Part shown: positions 31,949-40,981 of the stretch, piece after piece
How positions within the stretch are numbered: the first letter of the stretch is position 1
Layout of the letters: the number at the start of each line of letters is the position of its first letter
Source: Trebonia sp036276115
Lineage (GTDB): Bacteria; Actinomycetota; Actinomycetes; Streptosporangiales; Streptosporangiaceae
Assembly: GCA_036276115.1 (NCBI GenBank)
Contig: DATBEM010000037.1
Location: forward strand, 25,709 to 89,708
Reading direction: 5' to 3'
Length of the DNA stretch: 64,000 bases
Made by a program: the position numbers and the translations under genes
The notes under the pieces: model-generated
What the model was told of the DNA's origin: nothing
Seen by the model: only the letters and a program-made list of their open reading frames with translations
The model's database searches: none

Positions 31949-32368
31949 TCAGGCGCAGTACGCCCGCAGCGCTTCGGCGTCGGACTTCCACCGGGCCAGG
32001 TCAGCCTCGGTCGGCCCGTTGCCGGCATAGTCGATGCCAAGGCTCAGGTCGTCAGTCGCCACCGCGTTCGACAGCACCGAGACCTTGCTCCCGTTCGGCG
32101 CCCCCAGCTTGGTGGCCTCCGTGCTCGCCTGCTGCTCGCTCGCTGGCGGCGAAGCAGGCAACGCCGCCAGCGCCTGCGCGCACCCAGCCGGCAACGACGA
32201 GCCCGCCGACGCCCCGCCGCTCCCCGTGGGCGCGCCCGTGGCAGTCCTCCCGGTCGCACTGGCACTGACGCCCGGGGCAGGGGACGCCGACGAGCAGGCG
32301 CCCACCCCAAGGCCGACCGCAATGACGCCAACGACGATGGTTACGGTAACAGAAGCGATTCGACCCAT
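31949..32368 (-). CDS. Small putative lipoprotein
   Basis: 139 residues from the ATG at 32368. The signal sequence MGRIASVTVTIVVGVIAVGL is followed by GVGAC, a lipobox-like site with the acylated Cys at residue 25. A Ser/Gly/Ala/Thr linker and a short domain with two cysteines (LPAGCAQALAAL; ALRAYCA at the C terminus) follow. No family recognised. An upstream ATG at 32410 would give an unusually long n-region, so the later start is preferred. Confidence 0.65.
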   Translation of the reverse strand: MGRIASVTVTIVVGVIAVGLGVGACSSASPAPGVSASATGRTATGAPTGSGGASAGSSLPAGCAQALAALPASPPASEQQASTEATKLGAPNGSKVSVLSNAVATDDLSLGIDYAGNGPTEADLARWKSDAEALRAYCA

Positions 32369-32586
32369 AACCGATTGAACGCGCCAAGTCGTGCCGATGA
32401 CAGCACGCATGCCCGTTTCGTACCCACCTTGACATCAGAAAGATACCGATAGATAGCCCTAGGTAGCCTTGAGCATCTCCAGCCACGATAGGTGGCGAAG
32501 GGGTGGCGGTGGTGGTGTGGTGATGAGCGACGCCAGCCCGCACGCCCGCCGGAAGGCCCGGCAAAGAGAATCTCGCGGAACGCCGA

Positions 32587-32640
32587 GCAACCAGCCGTAA
32601 ACAGAGGCGCACCGGGGGGTTCCGAGGGTCGCCCTCCCCG
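32587..32640 (-). repeat. tRNA-associated repeat, copy 2
   Basis: GCAACCAGCCGTAAACAGAG onward, through GGCGCACCGGGGGGTTCC, matches copy 1 at 10263-10318 with small differences. It lies just beyond the terminator of the tRNA-Pro gene. Confidence 0.7.
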
Positions 32641-32657
32641 GGCCAGCACAACGCGAA

Positions 32658-32688
32658 AACCCCCATGCTCCGAAGGAGCATGGGGGTT
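32658..32688 (-). terminator. Rho-independent terminator of tRNA-Pro
   Basis: On the minus strand AACCCCCATGCTCC pairs with GAGCATGGGGGTT around a TTCG-type loop, and TTTC follows the stem. The stem is 13 bp without mismatch and starts 10 nt after the tRNA 3' end. Confidence 0.9.
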
Positions 32689-32698
32689 CCCAATCGCG

Positions 32699-32772
32699 TC
32701 GGGGTGACAGGATTTGAACCTGCGGCCTCGTCGTCCCGAACGACGCGCGCTGCCAAGCTGCGCCACACCCCG
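32699..32772 (-). tRNA. tRNA-Pro(CGG)
   Basis: 74-nt conventional tRNA. Acceptor CGGGGTG pairs with CACCCCG, discriminator A (32699). D stem GCGC, anticodon arm CGTCG-TTCGGGA-CGACG (anticodon CGG), T loop GTTCAAAT. The C1-G72 pair and A73 are proline identity features. CCA is not encoded. It supplies the same decoding capacity proposed for the permuted gene 2 kb away. Confidence 0.97.
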
Positions 32773-32856
32773 GTGCATCCAGTGCCTGCCGGACGAACCG
32801 TGGTTAGTCTAGCGGATAACCGGAGCGGAGTGCGCACTGGTTTGCGGCGCTCCGGG

Positions 32857-33780
32857 TCAGGACGTGGCGACCAGGGTCAGGAGGGTGGCCTCCGGGCGGC
32901 AGGCGAAGCGGATAGGGGCGTAGGGCGAGGTGCCCAGGCCGGCCGAGACGTGCAGCCAGGCGGTCTTGCCGCCTTCGGTGGCGACCGGGGGGTGCATGCT
33001 CAGGCCGCTGGAGCGCGCCCGGTCGATGCCGCAGTTGGTCACCAGGGCGCCGTAGCCGGGCAGGCGGATCTGCCCGCCGTGGGTGTGGCCGGCCAGGATC
33101 AGGTCGTACCCGTCGGCGGCGAACCGGTCCAGCAGCCGTGGCTCCGGGGAGTGCAGGACGCCCAGCCGGAGGTCGGCGCTGGCGTCGGCCGGACCGGCGA
33201 CCTGGTCGTAGCGGTCCCGGCTGCTGTGGGCGTCGTGGGTGCCGGCCAGGACGACGTCGAGCTGTCCCGCCTTGACCCGGCCTCGCTGGTTGTTGAGGTC
33301 CACCCAGCCGGACGCGGCCATCCCGGCCCCCAGCTCGCGCCAGGGAAGGTCGACGGGGTTCTTGTCGTGGTCGCCGGCCGAGGACCGCCACAGGTACCGT
33401 AGCGGGTTCGCCGGGCGCGGGGAGAACAGGTCGTTGGTGCCGTAGACGAAGGCGCCCGGGCGCTGCAGCAGCGGTCCGAGCGCGTCCAGGAGCGCCGGTA
33501 CGGCCTGAGACGACGCGATCGAGTCGCCGGTGTTCACCACGAGGTCAGGGTTGAGCGAGTCCAGTGACCGGATGAACGACATCAGCCGGTGGCGCCCCGG
33601 GGTGAGGTGGGCGTCGGACAGGTGCAGCACCTTGAGCGGGGCGGCGCCCCGCGGGAGGACGGGGACCGTGACCTGGCGGAGCGTAAACAGGTTGCGCTCG
33701 ATGACGGTGGCATAGCCCAGGGCCGCCGCGCCCCCGGCGGCGGCGAGTGTGAACAGGGTGCGTGCGCGCATGCACCCCAT
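32857..33780 (-). CDS. Membrane-anchored metallophosphoesterase
   Basis: 307 residues of the YkuE-like calcineurin phosphoesterase family. An N-terminal hydrophobic segment (TLFTLAAAGGAAALGYATVI) anchors it. Metal motifs are LSDAH, GDS in VVNTGDSIAS, GTND in place of the common GNHD, and AGHTHGGQ. Its mycobacterial counterpart lies beside ponA2 in the same order (ponA2-phosphoesterase), so a cell-envelope role is likely. It diverges from yqeY with 59 bp between starts. Confidence 0.9.
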   Translation of the reverse strand: MGCMRARTLFTLAAAGGAAALGYATVIERNLFTLRQVTVPVLPRGAAPLKVLHLSDAHLTPGRHRLMSFIRSLDSLNPDLVVNTGDSIASSQAVPALLDALGPLLQRPGAFVYGTNDLFSPRPANPLRYLWRSSAGDHDKNPVDLPWRELGAGMAASGWVDLNNQRGRVKAGQLDVVLAGTHDAHSSRDRYDQVAGPADASADLRLGVLHSPEPRLLDRFAADGYDLILAGHTHGGQIRLPGYGALVTNCGIDRARSSGLSMHPPVATEGGKTAWLHVSAGLGTSPYAPIRFACRPEATLLTLVATS

Positions 33781-33839
33781 GGTGCCATGACCGGCAAACC
33801 GCTTAGACCCCGTGGGGTGCTTCGGGCAGGATAGATCAC

Positions 33840-34298
33840 GTGACTGAACTCAAGGACCGGCTCCGAACAGACCTTAACGCCGCGATGCGCGCCCGCGATC
33901 AGGTCCGGCTGCGCACCATCCGGATGGCGCTCGCCGCGATCATGAACGAGGAGGTGGCGGGCAGCTCGGCCCGCGAGCTGTCGGACGACGAGGTGCTGAA
34001 GGTGCTGACCCGCGAGGCGAAGAAGCGCCGGGAGGCGGCCGAGGCGTTCGAGGCGGCAGGCCGGGCCGGGCAGGCGGCGGACGAGCGGGCCGAGGGCGAG
34101 GTGCTCGCCGGCTACCTGCCCCAGCAGCTGACCGACGAGGAGGTCACCGCGCTGGTGGCGGCCGCGATCGCCGATTCCGGCGCCGCCGGGATGTCCGCGA
34201 TGGGCGGCGTCATGAAGGTCGTTACCCCGCAGGTCGCCGGCCGGGCGGAGGGCGGCCGGGTGGCGGCCGAGGTCCGCCGCCAGCTCGCCGCGCCCTGA
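33840..34298 (+). CDS. yqeY: GatB/YqeY domain protein
   Basis: 152 residues, GTG start. It matches stand-alone YqeY proteins: TELKDRLRTDLNAAMRARDQ, RTIRMALAAI and GYLPQQLTDEEVTALV. The family shares the tail domain of amidotransferase subunit GatB and may bind tRNA, but its role is not established. No operon partners. Confidence 0.92.
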   Translation: MTELKDRLRTDLNAAMRARDQVRLRTIRMALAAIMNEEVAGSSARELSDDEVLKVLTREAKKRREAAEAFEAAGRAGQAADERAEGEVLAGYLPQQLTDEEVTALVAAAIADSGAAGMSAMGGVMKVVTPQVAGRAEGGRVAAEVRRQLAAP

Positions 34299-34360
34299 GC
34301 GTGGCCGCGCCGGCGGCCAGGCCAGGGCCCCGGCCGGGCAGCGCCTGCTCGTAGAACGCC

Positions 34361-34391
34361 GAGGGTCCCCGCCGGGATGGCGGGGACCCTC
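34361..34391. terminator. Bidirectional terminator between yqeY and ponA2
   Basis: GAGGGTCCCCGCC (34361-34373) and GGCGGGGACCCTC (34379-34391) form a perfect 13-bp stem with a 5-nt loop between convergent genes. Confidence 0.85.
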
Positions 34392-34444
34392 GCAATGCAA
34401 TGCCGGCGGCTCGTGGCCGGATGGGCTAGTAGCCAGGCCGGGTG

Positions 34445-36886
34445 CTACCGGGCAGGCGGCCCGCCGTTACCTCCGCCGCCGTTACCTCCGCCGCCGCCAG
34501 TGCCGCCAGTGCCGCCGGTACCCCCGCCGCCACCCCCGGTGCCGCCCGTGCCGCCGCCGTTACCGCCAGTACCGGTGGTGCCGGTACCGCCGCCGTTATT
34601 CCCGCCGTTGCCGCCGCCCTTGCCGTTCTTCTGGCCGGGCTTGGGGGGCTGGACGACATGCGTGCCGTCGCCCTGCGAGTAGAACGAGCTGGGCGGCGTT
34701 GGCCAGTACCGCGAGTGCCCGAGGTTGGCGTCCCGGAAGGTCTTGAGCCAGGTGTTGCCGGGGGCGTCCGCGCCGAACATTTCCGACGGGCAGTACGGCC
34801 CCTGGTAGACCACGCTGTGGTAGCAGGCACTAGGGCCCGTCATCGTGTCGGTCGTCGGTGACGACGGGTTGAAGACCGAGGTGAAGCTGGCCAGGTTGGT
34901 CGTGTAGCCCGCGAAGGCGGCGTACGGGGTCCCGTTGCCGCTGCCGACATTGGAGGTGCCGGTCTTGCCTGCGGCCTCGTAGCCCTGGATGCCGCCCAGC
35001 GTGCCGGCGGTGCCCACCGTCAGGACGCCCTGCAGGATGTAGTTGGCGGCGTTGGCGACGCCGGCGTCCATGACCCGGTGGCAGTTGGCCGAGGGGACCG
35101 GGAGCTTCTTCCCGTTGACGTCGGTCATGCTCAAGATCGCGACTGGCGTGCAGTAGATGCCCTGGTCAGCGACCGTCGCGTAGGCGGCGGCCATCGACAG
35201 GGGCGAGACGTTAATCGACCCGAGGGTGAACGACGGCGTGTTGTCGGCCGAAGCCTGGTTCGGCCCGTCGCTTTGCATGAGGGACCGGCCGTCAGCCCGG
35301 GTGACGCCCATCGCCATCGCGGTCTTCACCACGTTGCAGAGCCCGACCTTCTGCTCAAGCTGGGCGTAGAAGGTGTTGATGGAATCGGTCGTGCCGGTGT
35401 AGAGCGAGTAAGCGCCCTGGTCGGACTGGCTGGCGTTGAACACCGTCCAGGCGCCGGGCTGCTGGGTCGTGGTGTCGTAGCCAGCCGCGTCGCCCGCGCA
35501 GTTGGTGAACCCGGTGATGGTGGCGTTGTTCTTGACGGTCGCCGTGTAACCGAACCGGTAGTGCTCCTCCAGGGCGGTGACCAGCGTGAACACCTTGGAG
35601 GAGGAACCCGTCTGCACGCCGTTGATGCCGCCGTACTGCGAGCCCACGGCGTAGTCGAGGACGGTCTGGTTGTGGCCGGTGCCATAGGGCCGGTCCTCGG
35701 CCACCGCCATGATCTGGCCGGTGCCCGGCGTGATCAGGGCCTCGGTGGCGGCGTTCCCCTTGGGGTTGTACTTATTGCTGAACTGCGGCAGGACGTAGTT
35801 CACGGCGTTGGTGGCGGCCGACTCGTCCTGCGGGCTGACCGTGGTGTAGATCTTCATCCCGCCGGTGGCCAGCGCCTTCGCGCGGTCGTTCGGGGTCGCG
35901 CCGAGCTGCTTGTCGAGCAGCAGGTCATGCATCACGTAGTCGCAGAAGAAGCCGTAGTTCCGGGCCGCGATGGTGCTCGCCTGGCAGCCGGTCTGGGCCG
36001 TGTGCACGTGCAGGCCAAGGGGCAGCTTCTCGGCCCTGGCCCCGACCGCGGCGGACAGCACGCGGGTCTCCACCATGCGGGCGATCACCGTGTTGCGCCG
36101 GGTCAGCGCTACCTGCGGGAAGCGGATCGGGTCGTAGGCGGTGGGGTTCTCCACGATGCCGGCCAGCAGCGCCGCCTGGGTGAGGCTGAGCTGGCGGGCG
36201 TCCTCGCCGAAGTAGATCTCGGCGGCGGCCTCGATGCCGTACGCGCTGTTGCTGAAGTAGTCGTCGTTCAGGTAGCCGGCCAGGATGTCCTGCTTGGACA
36301 TCTTGTGGGCCACGTCGAGGGCCATCCGCAGCTCGGTGTACTTGCGGGAGAGGTTGCCCGCGATGGCCTGCTGCTCCGCTTGCGGGTTCCCGAGGGCGGC
36401 GAGCACCAGGACGCCCTTGACGTACTGCTGGGCGATGGAGGACCCGCCCTGGACGTCCTTGCCCTCGGCGTCGTTCACGACGGCGCGCAGCGTGCCCTGG
36501 AAGTCAATGGCCCCGTGCGTCCAGTACCGGTCGTCCTCGATGGCGACGACGGCCTGCGTCATGTACGGCGAGATCTGGTCGTAGTCGACTGGCTGGCGGT
36601 CCACGCCGGAGTACGTCCCGGCGGTGCCCTCGTCCACGTTGTAGACGTAGGTCATCAGGTTGCCGCTGCGGTCATAGATCGCGGAGCGCTGGGGCAGGGT
36701 GGTCACGCTCAGCGTGGTCGCGGTGACCTTGTCCGCCGTGTTGCGCACCAGGATGCCGGAGGCGGCGACGACGGGCAGCGCCATGGCCGCCACGAGCACG
36801 CCGCCGAGGCCTGCCGTCAGGAGCAAGCGCCCGAGGACGCTCACCTTGCTTGATCCCGCTCGGGTTGCCCACTCTGGAAGCTGCAC
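34445..36886 (-). CDS. ponA2: Bifunctional class A penicillin-binding protein
   Basis: 813 residues. One N-terminal membrane helix (residues about 19-46) is followed by a GT51 transglycosylase domain with EDDRYWTHGAIDFQGTLRA and QGGSSIAQQYVK, which polymerises lipid II. The transpeptidase domain has the SxxK serine in GSSSKVFT (about residue 430), SIN and KTGTSN. The last ~65 residues are an almost pure Gly/Asn/Thr tail. No PASTA domain is visible. The neighbours (phosphoesterase, whiB4 and ArsA genes) match Mycobacterium, supporting the ponA2 assignment. Confidence 0.93.
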   Translation of the reverse strand: MQLPEWATRAGSSKVSVLGRLLLTAGLGGVLVAAMALPVVAASGILVRNTADKVTATTLSVTTLPQRSAIYDRSGNLMTYVYNVDEGTAGTYSGVDRQPVDYDQISPYMTQAVVAIEDDRYWTHGAIDFQGTLRAVVNDAEGKDVQGGSSIAQQYVKGVLVLAALGNPQAEQQAIAGNLSRKYTELRMALDVAHKMSKQDILAGYLNDDYFSNSAYGIEAAAEIYFGEDARQLSLTQAALLAGIVENPTAYDPIRFPQVALTRRNTVIARMVETRVLSAAVGARAEKLPLGLHVHTAQTGCQASTIAARNYGFFCDYVMHDLLLDKQLGATPNDRAKALATGGMKIYTTVSPQDESAATNAVNYVLPQFSNKYNPKGNAATEALITPGTGQIMAVAEDRPYGTGHNQTVLDYAVGSQYGGINGVQTGSSSKVFTLVTALEEHYRFGYTATVKNNATITGFTNCAGDAAGYDTTTQQPGAWTVFNASQSDQGAYSLYTGTTDSINTFYAQLEQKVGLCNVVKTAMAMGVTRADGRSLMQSDGPNQASADNTPSFTLGSINVSPLSMAAAYATVADQGIYCTPVAILSMTDVNGKKLPVPSANCHRVMDAGVANAANYILQGVLTVGTAGTLGGIQGYEAAGKTGTSNVGSGNGTPYAAFAGYTTNLASFTSVFNPSSPTTDTMTGPSACYHSVVYQGPYCPSEMFGADAPGNTWLKTFRDANLGHSRYWPTPPSSFYSQGDGTHVVQPPKPGQKNGKGGGNGGNNGGGTGTTGTGGNGGGTGGTGGGGGGTGGTGGTGGGGGNGGGGNGGPPAR

Positions 36887-37204
36887 GGGTTTAGGGTACG
36901 CGGGGACGCACGGTACTACGCCGTGAGATGCTGCGGCTAGGGCAACATGCTGCCGTTTCCGTCACTGTGGGGCCTCTGGCCGCCCGATACGTGACTAGCC
37001 CCAGGTGTGTACATAGCCCAGAAGGACTATCCGTGAAATGACCACGATGGGGCTTGGCAGCAGGGGCCCGGAGTCCGTAAGTTGCATTGTCACGAAGTGA
37101 TAAACCGTGGGCCGGTGGCCGCACACCCTCACGGGCAGCAATCCGTCGATGAAGACCGCCCGGGCATCCCTGTGCCCGGCGATCGATCAAGAGGAGTTGG
37201 GCAC
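36887..37204. promoter_or_regulatory. Divergent ponA2/whiB4 control region with TGTCAC-GAA-GTGATA dyad
   Basis: 318 bp without a gene between two divergent starts. TGTCAC (37088-37093) and GTGATA (37097-37102) form an imperfect inverted repeat about 100 bp upstream of whiB4. The half-site TCAC/GTGA recalls Crp boxes, but the 3-bp spacing is not the usual 6 bp. The operator call is tentative. Confidence 0.35.
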
Positions 37205-37516
37205 ATGTGGATCACCGACTGGACCACACGCGCCGCCTGCAAGGGGACCGACCCGGACGAGCTGTTCGTCCAGGGGGCGGCCCAGAACCGCGCCAAGCTC
37301 ATCTGCCGGGGTTGCCCGGTCCGGACCGAGTGCCTTGCGGACGCGCTCGACAACGGCATTGAGTTTGGTGTCTGGGGCGGAATGACCGAACGCGAGCGGC
37401 GCGCGCTTCTCCGCCGTCGGCCCGACGTCACGTCGTGGCGCGAGCTTCTCGAGCGCGCTCGCGACCGCTACGAGAACCAGGGCATCAACGACCTGGTCGC
37501 CGGCTCCGCCAACTAG
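37205..37516 (+). CDS. whiB4: WhiB-family iron-sulfur regulator, WhiB4 type
   Basis: 103 residues. The four cluster cysteines are in RAACKG and ICRGCPVRTEC, and the G[VI]WGG turn is in IEFGVWGGMTERERRALLRR with the basic C-terminal stretch. The segment DPDELFVQGAAQNRAKLICR and the neighbouring ArsA-like genes and ponA2 identify it with mycobacterial WhiB4 (Streptomyces WblA). The family senses redox or gas signals through a [4Fe-4S] cluster. GAGGAG lies 8 nt before the ATG. Confidence 0.93.
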   Translation: MWITDWTTRAACKGTDPDELFVQGAAQNRAKLICRGCPVRTECLADALDNGIEFGVWGGMTERERRALLRRRPDVTSWRELLERARDRYENQGINDLVAGSAN

Positions 37517-37573
37517 CTCCGGCCAGCCCCGGCGCGATCTTCAGCCCGGCCGGCCCCGCGTCCCGCGGGGAAC

Positions 37574-38770
37574 TTACCGCGAGACAGGCAGGGCAGCGAG
37601 GCGACGAAGCCCCTCAAGATCGTGCACGTCTTCCGGCAGGGCCGGGATCTCCACCACGGGAACAGCGGGATGGGCTGACGTGAACGCCGCGGCTACCCGC
37701 TGTTCTCGCTCGCCGAGCGTCACCCGCTCCGCGTGCAGTCGCAACGCCGCGACTGCCAGCATGGTCCCCGGCTGGCCGGGCGATGTCCCTTCATCATCCT
37801 GCGCGGGTTCCGCGCGAGATAGCGCCTCCTGGGTTGCTGCCTCCAGGGTCTCGGCGGCAGCCAGCGCGCGGGCGGCCGACAAGCCGGAGGCCGGCGTGAC
37901 GTGCACCCGGTTCAGGATCAGGCCGGCCAGTGGCATGCGCTCCGCACCGAGCCGCTCCACGAAGTAGGCCGCCTCCCGCAGCGCGTCCTGCTCGGGCGCG
38001 GCCACCACCAGGAACGCCGTGCCCGGGGCCTGCAGCAGCCGGTAGGTCGCGTCGGCACGCTCGCGGAAGCCGCCGAACATCGTGTCGAACGCCGTGATGA
38101 ACGTCTGCGCGTCGCGCAGCAACTGCCCGCCGAGCACCCTGGTCAGCGCGCCCGTCATCACCGAGAACCCGGCGTTCAGCACCTTGCCGAACGGGCGGCC
38201 CGCCTTGACCGGGGCAGTCAGCACCCGGATGAGCCGCCCGTCGAGGAAGCGGCCGAGCCGCTCGGGCGCATCCAGGAAGTCGAGGGCCGACCTGCTCGGC
38301 GGGGTGTCCACGACGATGAGGTCCCACTCATCGGAGCGGCGGAGCTGGCCCAGCTTCTCCATGGCCATGTACTCCTGAGTGCCGGCGAAGCTGGACGACA
38401 GCGACTGGTAGAACGGGTTCGCCAGGATCTGCGCGGCCCGGGCCGGGTCGGAGTGCGCCTCCACGATCTCGTCGAAGGTGCGCTTCATGTCCAGCATCAT
38501 GGCGTGCAGGCTGCCGCCCGAGTCCAGGGCAACGCCCTCGATGCGCCGGGGAGTGTTGTCCAGCGAGGTCAGGCCCATCGACTGGGCCAGCCGCCGGGCC
38601 GGGTCGACCGTCAGCACGCAGACCTGCCGCCCGCGCTCAGCCGCCCGCAGCCCGATGGCCGCCGCGGTGGTGGTCTTGCCGACGCCGCCGGACCCGCAGC
38701 ACACGATGATCCGGGTTCGCCGGTCGTCGATGATGCGGTCGATCTCCAGCCGGGGTGGTGTCACGGTCAT
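37574..38770 (-). CDS. ArsA/GET3-like ATPase, second of a pair
   Basis: 398 residues. The deviant Walker A is CGSGGVGKTTTAAAIGL, followed by TVDPARRLAQSMG and VVDTPPSRSALDFLDAP. It is the counterpart of mycobacterial Rv3680. Together with the upstream gene (ATGA overlap) it encodes a heteromeric ATPase pair of the anion-transporting/GET3 superfamily. The cargo is unknown; linkage to whiB4 and ponA2 suggests an envelope or redox function. Confidence 0.9.
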   Translation of the reverse strand: MTVTPPRLEIDRIIDDRRTRIIVCCGSGGVGKTTTAAAIGLRAAERGRQVCVLTVDPARRLAQSMGLTSLDNTPRRIEGVALDSGGSLHAMMLDMKRTFDEIVEAHSDPARAAQILANPFYQSLSSSFAGTQEYMAMEKLGQLRRSDEWDLIVVDTPPSRSALDFLDAPERLGRFLDGRLIRVLTAPVKAGRPFGKVLNAGFSVMTGALTRVLGGQLLRDAQTFITAFDTMFGGFRERADATYRLLQAPGTAFLVVAAPEQDALREAAYFVERLGAERMPLAGLILNRVHVTPASGLSAARALAAAETLEAATQEALSRAEPAQDDEGTSPGQPGTMLAVAALRLHAERVTLGEREQRVAAAFTSAHPAVPVVEIPALPEDVHDLEGLRRLAALPVSR

Positions 38771-39840
38771 GCCGCTCCCTGGTCGCGCAGCTCGGCCGCC
38801 AGGCGGTACAGGGCGGCGAGGTCGATGCCCTCGGTGATCAGCGGAAGCTCGTACAGTGGCTGCCCGGCCCCGGCGAGCTCGGCCCGCGCCCGGTCCTGCA
38901 GGGCCATGAGGGCGGCGTGCTCGCGAAGCTCCGCCGCCAGGCCGGCCGCGAGCTGGCCGGAGTCGGCCAGGCCAGCCTCCTTGAGCGCGAGGGCGATCTG
39001 CGCGGCCACCTCCCCATCCCCGTCTGGGAGCGCGCCCCCGTCCCCGGGCAGGGCTGGCTCGCCCGGCGCTTCCTTGTCAGCCGGCTGGGCCGGCCCGCGG
39101 GCGGCGAGCAGCCCGGGCCGCGCCATGTTGATGAACACCCCGCCGACCTGGATGCCCTTGATCGCGCGAAGTTCGGCGACGCCGTCCAGGGTTTCCTGGA
39201 CCGGCATCTCCTCCAGCGTGGCGACGAAGTGGACGGCGGTCTGGGGCGACCTGATCACGTTCGCGACGCTATCGGCGTGGGAACGGATCGGCCCCACCTT
39301 CGCCAGGTCGGAGACCTCGCTCGTGACGTTCAGGAACCGCCCGATCCGGCCGGTCGGCGGGGCGTCCATCACGACGGCGTCATAGGCGTAGCCGCCGCCG
39401 GCCCGGCGCCTGGTGGCCTCGGTGGCCTTGCCAGTGACGAGCACGTCGGACAGCCCCGGGGCGATGGCGCTGGCGAAGTCGACCATCCCCATCCGGGTCA
39501 GTGCCCGGCCCGCGCTGCGCATGCCGTAGAACATCTGCAGGTAGTCCAGCAGCGCGCCCTCGGCATCGATGGCGAGGGCGTAGACGTCGCCCGCGGGTGC
39601 CCCCGCGTGGCCGTTGCCGCCCTGGCCAATGGCGATCTTCCGCTCTTCGTAGGGCAACGGGGGGAGGTCGAACAGCCGGGCGATGCCCTGCCGGCCCTCC
39701 ACCTCGATCAGCAGCACCTTGCGCCCGCTGCCGGCGAGGGCAAGCGCGAGCGCTGCCGCCACCGTTGTCTTGCCGGTGCCGCCCTTGCCCGTCACGACGT
39801 GCAGCCGCACGCCGTCCCAGTCAGTGTCCCTCGCGGTCAT
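38767..39840 (-). CDS. ArsA/GET3-like ATPase, first of a pair
   Basis: 357 residues from ATG 39840, chosen because GGGGAAG lies 9 nt upstream; a start 27 nt earlier is possible. P-loop VTGKGGTGKTTVAAALALAL, then LLIEVEGRQGIARLFD and VVMDAPPTGRIGRFL. Counterpart of Rv3679. A stretch at residues about 240-280 (AQPADKEAPGEPALPGDGG) looks like an inserted disordered loop. Divergent from the slipin gene. Confidence 0.9.
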   Translation of the reverse strand: MTARDTDWDGVRLHVVTGKGGTGKTTVAAALALALAGSGRKVLLIEVEGRQGIARLFDLPPLPYEERKIAIGQGGNGHAGAPAGDVYALAIDAEGALLDYLQMFYGMRSAGRALTRMGMVDFASAIAPGLSDVLVTGKATEATRRRAGGGYAYDAVVMDAPPTGRIGRFLNVTSEVSDLAKVGPIRSHADSVANVIRSPQTAVHFVATLEEMPVQETLDGVAELRAIKGIQVGGVFINMARPGLLAARGPAQPADKEAPGEPALPGDGGALPDGDGEVAAQIALALKEAGLADSGQLAAGLAAELREHAALMALQDRARAELAGAGQPLYELPLITEGIDLAALYRLAAELRDQGAA

Positions 39841-39976
39841 GCGTGGATTCTTCCCCAGTCCGTTCATGACGCCTCTTGGCTCACGAAGCGCCACTACGCG
39901 AGGGTACCGCCCTGTTGAACGCGGGTCGCGTCATCCCGCGTTAGGCTGGGGGTAGATATACAAGGAGGCGACCTAA

Positions 39977-40981
39977 ATGGCTGGCATCGTCTTTCTCATC
40001 GTCGTCGTGGTCATTGCCGCGATCGTGGCGCTGGGCCGGTCGCTCAAGGTGGTGCAGCAGTACGAGGAGGGCATCCTCTTCCGCTGGGGCCGCGTGGTCC
40101 CGGGCGTGCGCGGCGCCGGGCTGCACTACATCCGGCCGATCGGCGACCGGATGCAGAAGGTCAACAAGCAGATCGTGGCCCTCGCGGTGCCCGCCCAGGA
40201 GGGCATCACCAGGGACAACGTTTCCGTCCGGGTCGATGCGGTGGTCTACTTCCGGGTGGTCGATTCCATCAAGGCCACCATCAACGTGCAGGACTACCAG
40301 TACGCGATACTGCAGCAGGCGCAGACGTCGCTGCGGTCGATCATCGGGCAGTCGGAGATGGACCAGCTCCTCGCCGAGCGCGATCAGGTCAACCGTGAGC
40401 TGCGGCGCATCATCGACGAGCCGACCGAGGAGCCGTGGGGCGTCCGGGTCGAGCGGGTCGAGATCAAGGACGTGTCGCTGCCCGAGGGCATGAAGCGGTC
40501 CATGTCCCGGCAGGCCGAGGCCGAGCGCGAGCGCCGCGCCCGGATCATCACCGCCGACGGCGAGTACCAGGCGTCCAAGCGCCTGGCCGCCGCGGCCAAC
40601 GTCATGGCCCGGGACCCGGCCGCCTTGCAGCTGCGCCTGCTGCAGACGGTGGTGGAGGTCGCGGGCGAGAAGAACAGCACCCTCGTCATGCCCATCCCGG
40701 TCGAGCTCCTGCGCTTCTTCGACCGGAGCGCGGGCGAGGGCCTGGCCGCCGCCGGCGACGCCGTCGAGCAGCCTGCTGACCTGGGCGACGCCGAGGTGGC
40801 GGCGGCCGAGGCGGCCATCTCGCACACCCCCGCGCCCGAGCTGGACGGCGGGGCGGGCGACGCCGGGATCCCGGAGATCGAGGCGCCCGTGCCGGCCATC
40901 GCGGACCAGGCGGCCATGGCCCAGGAGGAGGCGGACCCGGCTAGTAGGGTTCGGTTATGCAGACGAAGTGGGAGTACGTAA
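39977..40981 (+). CDS. Slipin / SPFH-domain membrane protein
   Basis: 334 residues. An N-terminal membrane segment (IVFLIVVVVIAAIVALG) is followed by the SPFH/band 7 domain (VVQQYEEGILFRWGRVVPGV; DAVVYFRVVDSIKATINVQD) and a helical region (MSRQAEAERERRARIITADG). The tail is Ala/Glu/Asp-rich. Slipins form membrane microdomain scaffolds. A strong AAGGAGG site precedes the ATG. No NfeD partner is adjacent. The last 25 bp overlap the next gene in another frame. Confidence 0.92.
   Translation: MAGIVFLIVVVVIAAIVALGRSLKVVQQYEEGILFRWGRVVPGVRGAGLHYIRPIGDRMQKVNKQIVALAVPAQEGITRDNVSVRVDAVVYFRVVDSIKATINVQDYQYAILQQAQTSLRSIIGQSEMDQLLAERDQVNRELRRIIDEPTEEPWGVRVERVEIKDVSLPEGMKRSMSRQAEAERERRARIITADGEYQASKRLAAAANVMARDPAALQLRLLQTVVEVAGEKNSTLVMPIPVELLRFFDRSAGEGLAAAGDAVEQPADLGDAEVAAAEAAISHTPAPELDGGAGDAGIPEIEAPVPAIADQAAMAQEEADPASRVRLCRRSGST

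Noticed and set aside
34377..34682. Pro-rich plus-strand ORF
   Set aside because: It is the complement of the Gly-rich tail of ponA2 and overlaps its terminator.
37901..39918. Plus-strand ORFs over the ArsA-like pair
   Set aside because: Antisense shadows of two well-supported ATPase genes.
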